From contig CAIRTT010000488.1 of NCBI GenBank assembly GCA_903881535.1, positions 1-8,024 on the forward strand: DNA of 8,024 nt. The letters run 5' to 3'. Position 1 is the stretch's first letter; each line of letters opens with the position of its first letter. The translations under genes and the position numbers were made by a program. A model generated the notes under the pieces. That model worked only from the letters and a program-made list of their open reading frames with translations. It had not been told where the DNA came from and did not search any database. This DNA comes from an uncultured Armatimonadota bacterium (lineage in GTDB: Bacteria; Armatimonadota; Armatimonadia; Armatimonadales; Armatimonadaceae). Shown one piece after another: positions 6,549 to 8,024 of the stretch.

Positions 6549-6566
6549 CAGTCTAGAGAGTCTCAT
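6549..6566 (+). repeat. Intergenic 18-bp direct repeat, copy 1
   Basis: CAGTCTAGAGAGTCTCAT, matching copy 2 at 17 of 18 positions, 158 bp upstream of it. An ATG (6569) begins 20 bp after the repeat start. It could be a regulator binding site or a remnant of duplication. Confidence 0.6.
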
Positions 6567-6706
6567 AAATGGCGGACACAGCTAGGTATAAACAAAGTGC
6601 ACCGGCAGACAACATCAGCTTATTAACATTGATCTCTGCACCCCACAAAATCCATCGTAGCCGAAGTTCAGAAAGGTCATCTTGAGGAATTTCTGTTGAA
6701 CAACAG

Positions 6707-6724
6707 CAGTCTAGTGAGTCTCAT
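6707..6724 (+). repeat. Intergenic 18-bp direct repeat, copy 2
   Basis: CAGTCTAGTGAGTCTCAT, differing from copy 1 only at the ninth base. A GTG lies at the same 20-bp offset (6727) as the ATG after copy 1. The flanking sequences are otherwise largely unrelated, so the conserved part is short and site-like. Confidence 0.6.
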
Positions 6725-6737
6725 TTGTGCCATTCAG

Positions 6738-6762
6738 AGTTGGACAAATACTCAGTCCAACT
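6738..6762 (+). other. Stem-loop upstream of leuC
   Basis: AGTTGGAC and GTCCAACT form a perfect 8-bp stem around a 9-nt loop (AAATACTCA). No run of T follows, so it is not an ordinary intrinsic terminator. It could be an operator dyad or an RNA structure, and it starts 14 bp after the second repeat. Confidence 0.45.
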
Positions 6763-6894
6763 GCGAGGCATAACTACCTGTCGTGTCGTCTGGCGGTGGT
6801 TTTCTTGGGAAACAGCTGATTGGCTCCAATGCGACCTGACTTACATTTCGATGTGGTCATTTCAGGCCCGAGCAGGTAGTGCAGGCCAATATCC

Positions 6895-6900
6895 TATAAT
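6895..6900 (+). promoter_or_regulatory. Consensus -10 box of a leaderless leuC promoter
   Basis: A perfect TATAAT ends 9 nt before the leuC ATG, with CTAAGTTAT between, leaving at most two or three untranslated bases. No Shine-Dalgarno sequence is present. I see no -35 hexamer at 16-18 bp, so an activator may be needed. Confidence 0.72.
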
Positions 6901-6909
6901 CTAAGTTAT

Positions 6910-8024
6910 ATGAAAGCGCGTACACTTTTTGAGAAGATTTGGGACACCCATGTTGTCCATGCTGAAACTGGAAAACCATCCCTCCTTTACATCGATCTCC
7001 ACCTTGTTCACGAAGTAACCAGCCCACAAGCGTTCGAAGGCCTTCGTGTATCCGGTAGAAAAGTACGCCGTCCAGATCGCACAATCGCCACAATGGACCA
7101 TAACGTACCGACAACCGACCGATCCCTTCCTATCATTGATCCGATTTCGCTGCAGCAGATCGAAACGCTTGCGACCAACTGTGCAGAGTTCGGTGTCACG
7201 CTCTATGACCTCCATTCTGAACGACAGGGTGTTGTCCACGTGATGGGGCCTGAGCTTGGCTACACACAGCCAGGCCAAACTATCGTCTGTGGTGACAGCC
7301 ATACATCCACACATGGAGCCTTTGGAGCCCTAGCATTCGGTATCGGTACGAGCGAAGTAGAACACGTCCTCGCCACACAGTGTCTCCAGCAGACGACTCC
7401 AAAGACCATGGAGATTCGTCTGGAGGGTGCACTCCACCCGGATGCGACCGCAAAGGACATCATTTTAGCCATTATCGGCAAAATCGGAACTGCTGGTGCA
7501 ACGGGCTATGTCGTCGAATACACGGGCGAAGCCATCCGTAACCTCTCGATGGAAGGCCGGATGACGGTCTGCAATATGTCGATCGAGGCGGGTGCGCGCG
7601 CTGGGATGATTGCTCCCGACGAGACCACATTTGCATACCTCAAGGGCCGCCCATATGCGCCAGCCGGTGCTGAGTGGGACAAGGCAGTTGCCGTGTGGGC
7701 CGAGCTTAAAACCGATGAAGCCGCAACGTTTGACACGACAGTCATTCTGGATGCATCCCTCATCCAACCGCATGTGACTTGGGGAACATCTCCAGGTCAG
7801 GTCGCACCGCTGAGTGCTGTTGTCCCAAGCCCGGATGACTTCACAATCACAAGCGACAAGCGGGCCTGTGAGCAGGCGCTTACCTACATGGGCATTGCTG
7901 CGGGCACGCCTCTACGTTCCATCCAGGTGGACACCGTGTGGATTGGCTCCTGCACGAATGGCCGCATTGAAGACCTCCGTGCAGCGGCTGGCGTCATCAA
8001 GGGCCACAAAGTCTCCGTTCCACG
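6910..8024 (+). CDS. leuC: 3-isopropylmalate dehydratase large subunit, 3' end cut by window
   Basis: LeuC, with the small subunit LeuD, isomerises 2-isopropylmalate to 3-isopropylmalate in leucine biosynthesis, using a [4Fe-4S] cluster as in aconitase. The 371 codons here are about four fifths of a typical 465-470 residue protein. Family motifs are clear: MKARTLFEKIWDTHVV at the start, DHNVPT at 63-68, CGDSHTSTHGAFG from C127, IEAGARAGMIAPDETTF, and IGSCTNGRIEDLR containing C348, the first cluster ligand. The other two cluster cysteines should lie beyond the window. The start is fixed by the family N-terminus and by the TATAAT just upstream, which implies a leaderless message. It is the proteobacterial-length LeuC type rather than the shorter archaeal-type enzyme. 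leuD probably follows outside the window. Confidence 0.97.
   Translation, partial: MKARTLFEKIWDTHVVHAETGKPSLLYIDLHLVHEVTSPQAFEGLRVSGRKVRRPDRTIATMDHNVPTTDRSLPIIDPISLQQIETLATNCAEFGVTLYDLHSERQGVVHVMGPELGYTQPGQTIVCGDSHTSTHGAFGALAFGIGTSEVEHVLATQCLQQTTPKTMEIRLEGALHPDATAKDIILAIIGKIGTAGATGYVVEYTGEAIRNLSMEGRMTVCNMSIEAGARAGMIAPDETTFAYLKGRPYAPAGAEWDKAVAVWAELKTDEAATFDTTVILDASLIQPHVTWGTSPGQVAPLSAVVPSPDDFTITSDKRACEQALTYMGIAAGTPLRSIQVDTVWIGSCTNGRIEDLRAAAGVIKGHKVSVP

Larger units (their letters stand above)
6374..6909. other. 536-bp intergenic region between divergent protease and leuC
   Basis: No convincing gene fills this gap. It contains an 18-bp repeat pair (6549-6566 and 6707-6724), an 8-bp stem-loop (6738-6762) and the leuC -10 box. 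Two short open frames, 6569-6685 and 6829-6879, are possible but unsupported. I found no tRNA, no known riboswitch and no T-tract terminator. The minus-strand promoter of the protease gene must lie in the first part, but I could not identify it. Confidence 0.7.

Noticed and set aside
6829..6879. 16-codon frame just before the leuC promoter as a leucine leader peptide
   Set aside because: It has a single leucine codon, no ribosome binding site, and lies upstream of a leaderless promoter.
6901..7314. Minus-strand frames opposite the start of leuC
   Set aside because: LeuC motifs on the plus strand run through the whole stretch, so these are shadows.

Overview
This is a gene-dense bacterial chromosomal window of roughly balanced base composition. 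It carries a chromosome segregation locus (two parS sites, parA, parB), an orphan ABC ATPase, phoU, a small operon of poorly characterised genes around a HAD hydrolase, a convergent HtrA-type serine protease, and the first 371 codons of leuC. I see no transposase, tRNA, rRNA, CRISPR array or phage gene.

Three genes (phoU, the 98-residue gene at 3681, and leuC) have a TAnnnT -10 element only 7-9 nt before the ATG and no Shine-Dalgarno sequence. This is the signature of leaderless transcripts, common in Actinomycetota, Deinococcota and some other lineages. Other genes (parA, parB, the protease) have plausible Shine-Dalgarno sequences, so both start modes are used. The perfect parS sites and the ParB N-terminus (KKGLGRGLDALLPG) fit a chromosomal ParABS system of the kind usually found near the replication origin. 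I cannot name the organism from sequence alone.

Layout: 1-510 is an ambiguous coding-like region, best read on the minus strand as a short membrane-anchored protein with an in-frame TAG. 534-621 holds two extended parS palindromes. 674-2923 is a tightly overlapping parA-parB-ABC ATPase operon on the plus strand. 2899-2972 carries direct repeats resembling a PHO box plus a leaderless promoter for phoU (2982-3647). 3644-5249 is a second plus-strand operon: a helical protein, a HAD phosphatase and an unknown protein. It converges, 11 bp apart, on a minus-strand HtrA protease with a possible lipobox (5261-6373). 6374-6909 is a 536-bp gap with a near-identical repeat pair, a hairpin and the leuC -10 box. 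leuC runs from 6910 out of the window.

Functionally, ParB loads on parS and ParA moves the origin region, while PhoU probably restrains phosphate signalling and uptake under its own phosphate-type promoter. The protease is an exported quality-control enzyme and LeuC belongs to leucine synthesis. The least explained elements are the ABC ATPase coupled to parB, the 3681-5249 operon and the structured gap before leuC.
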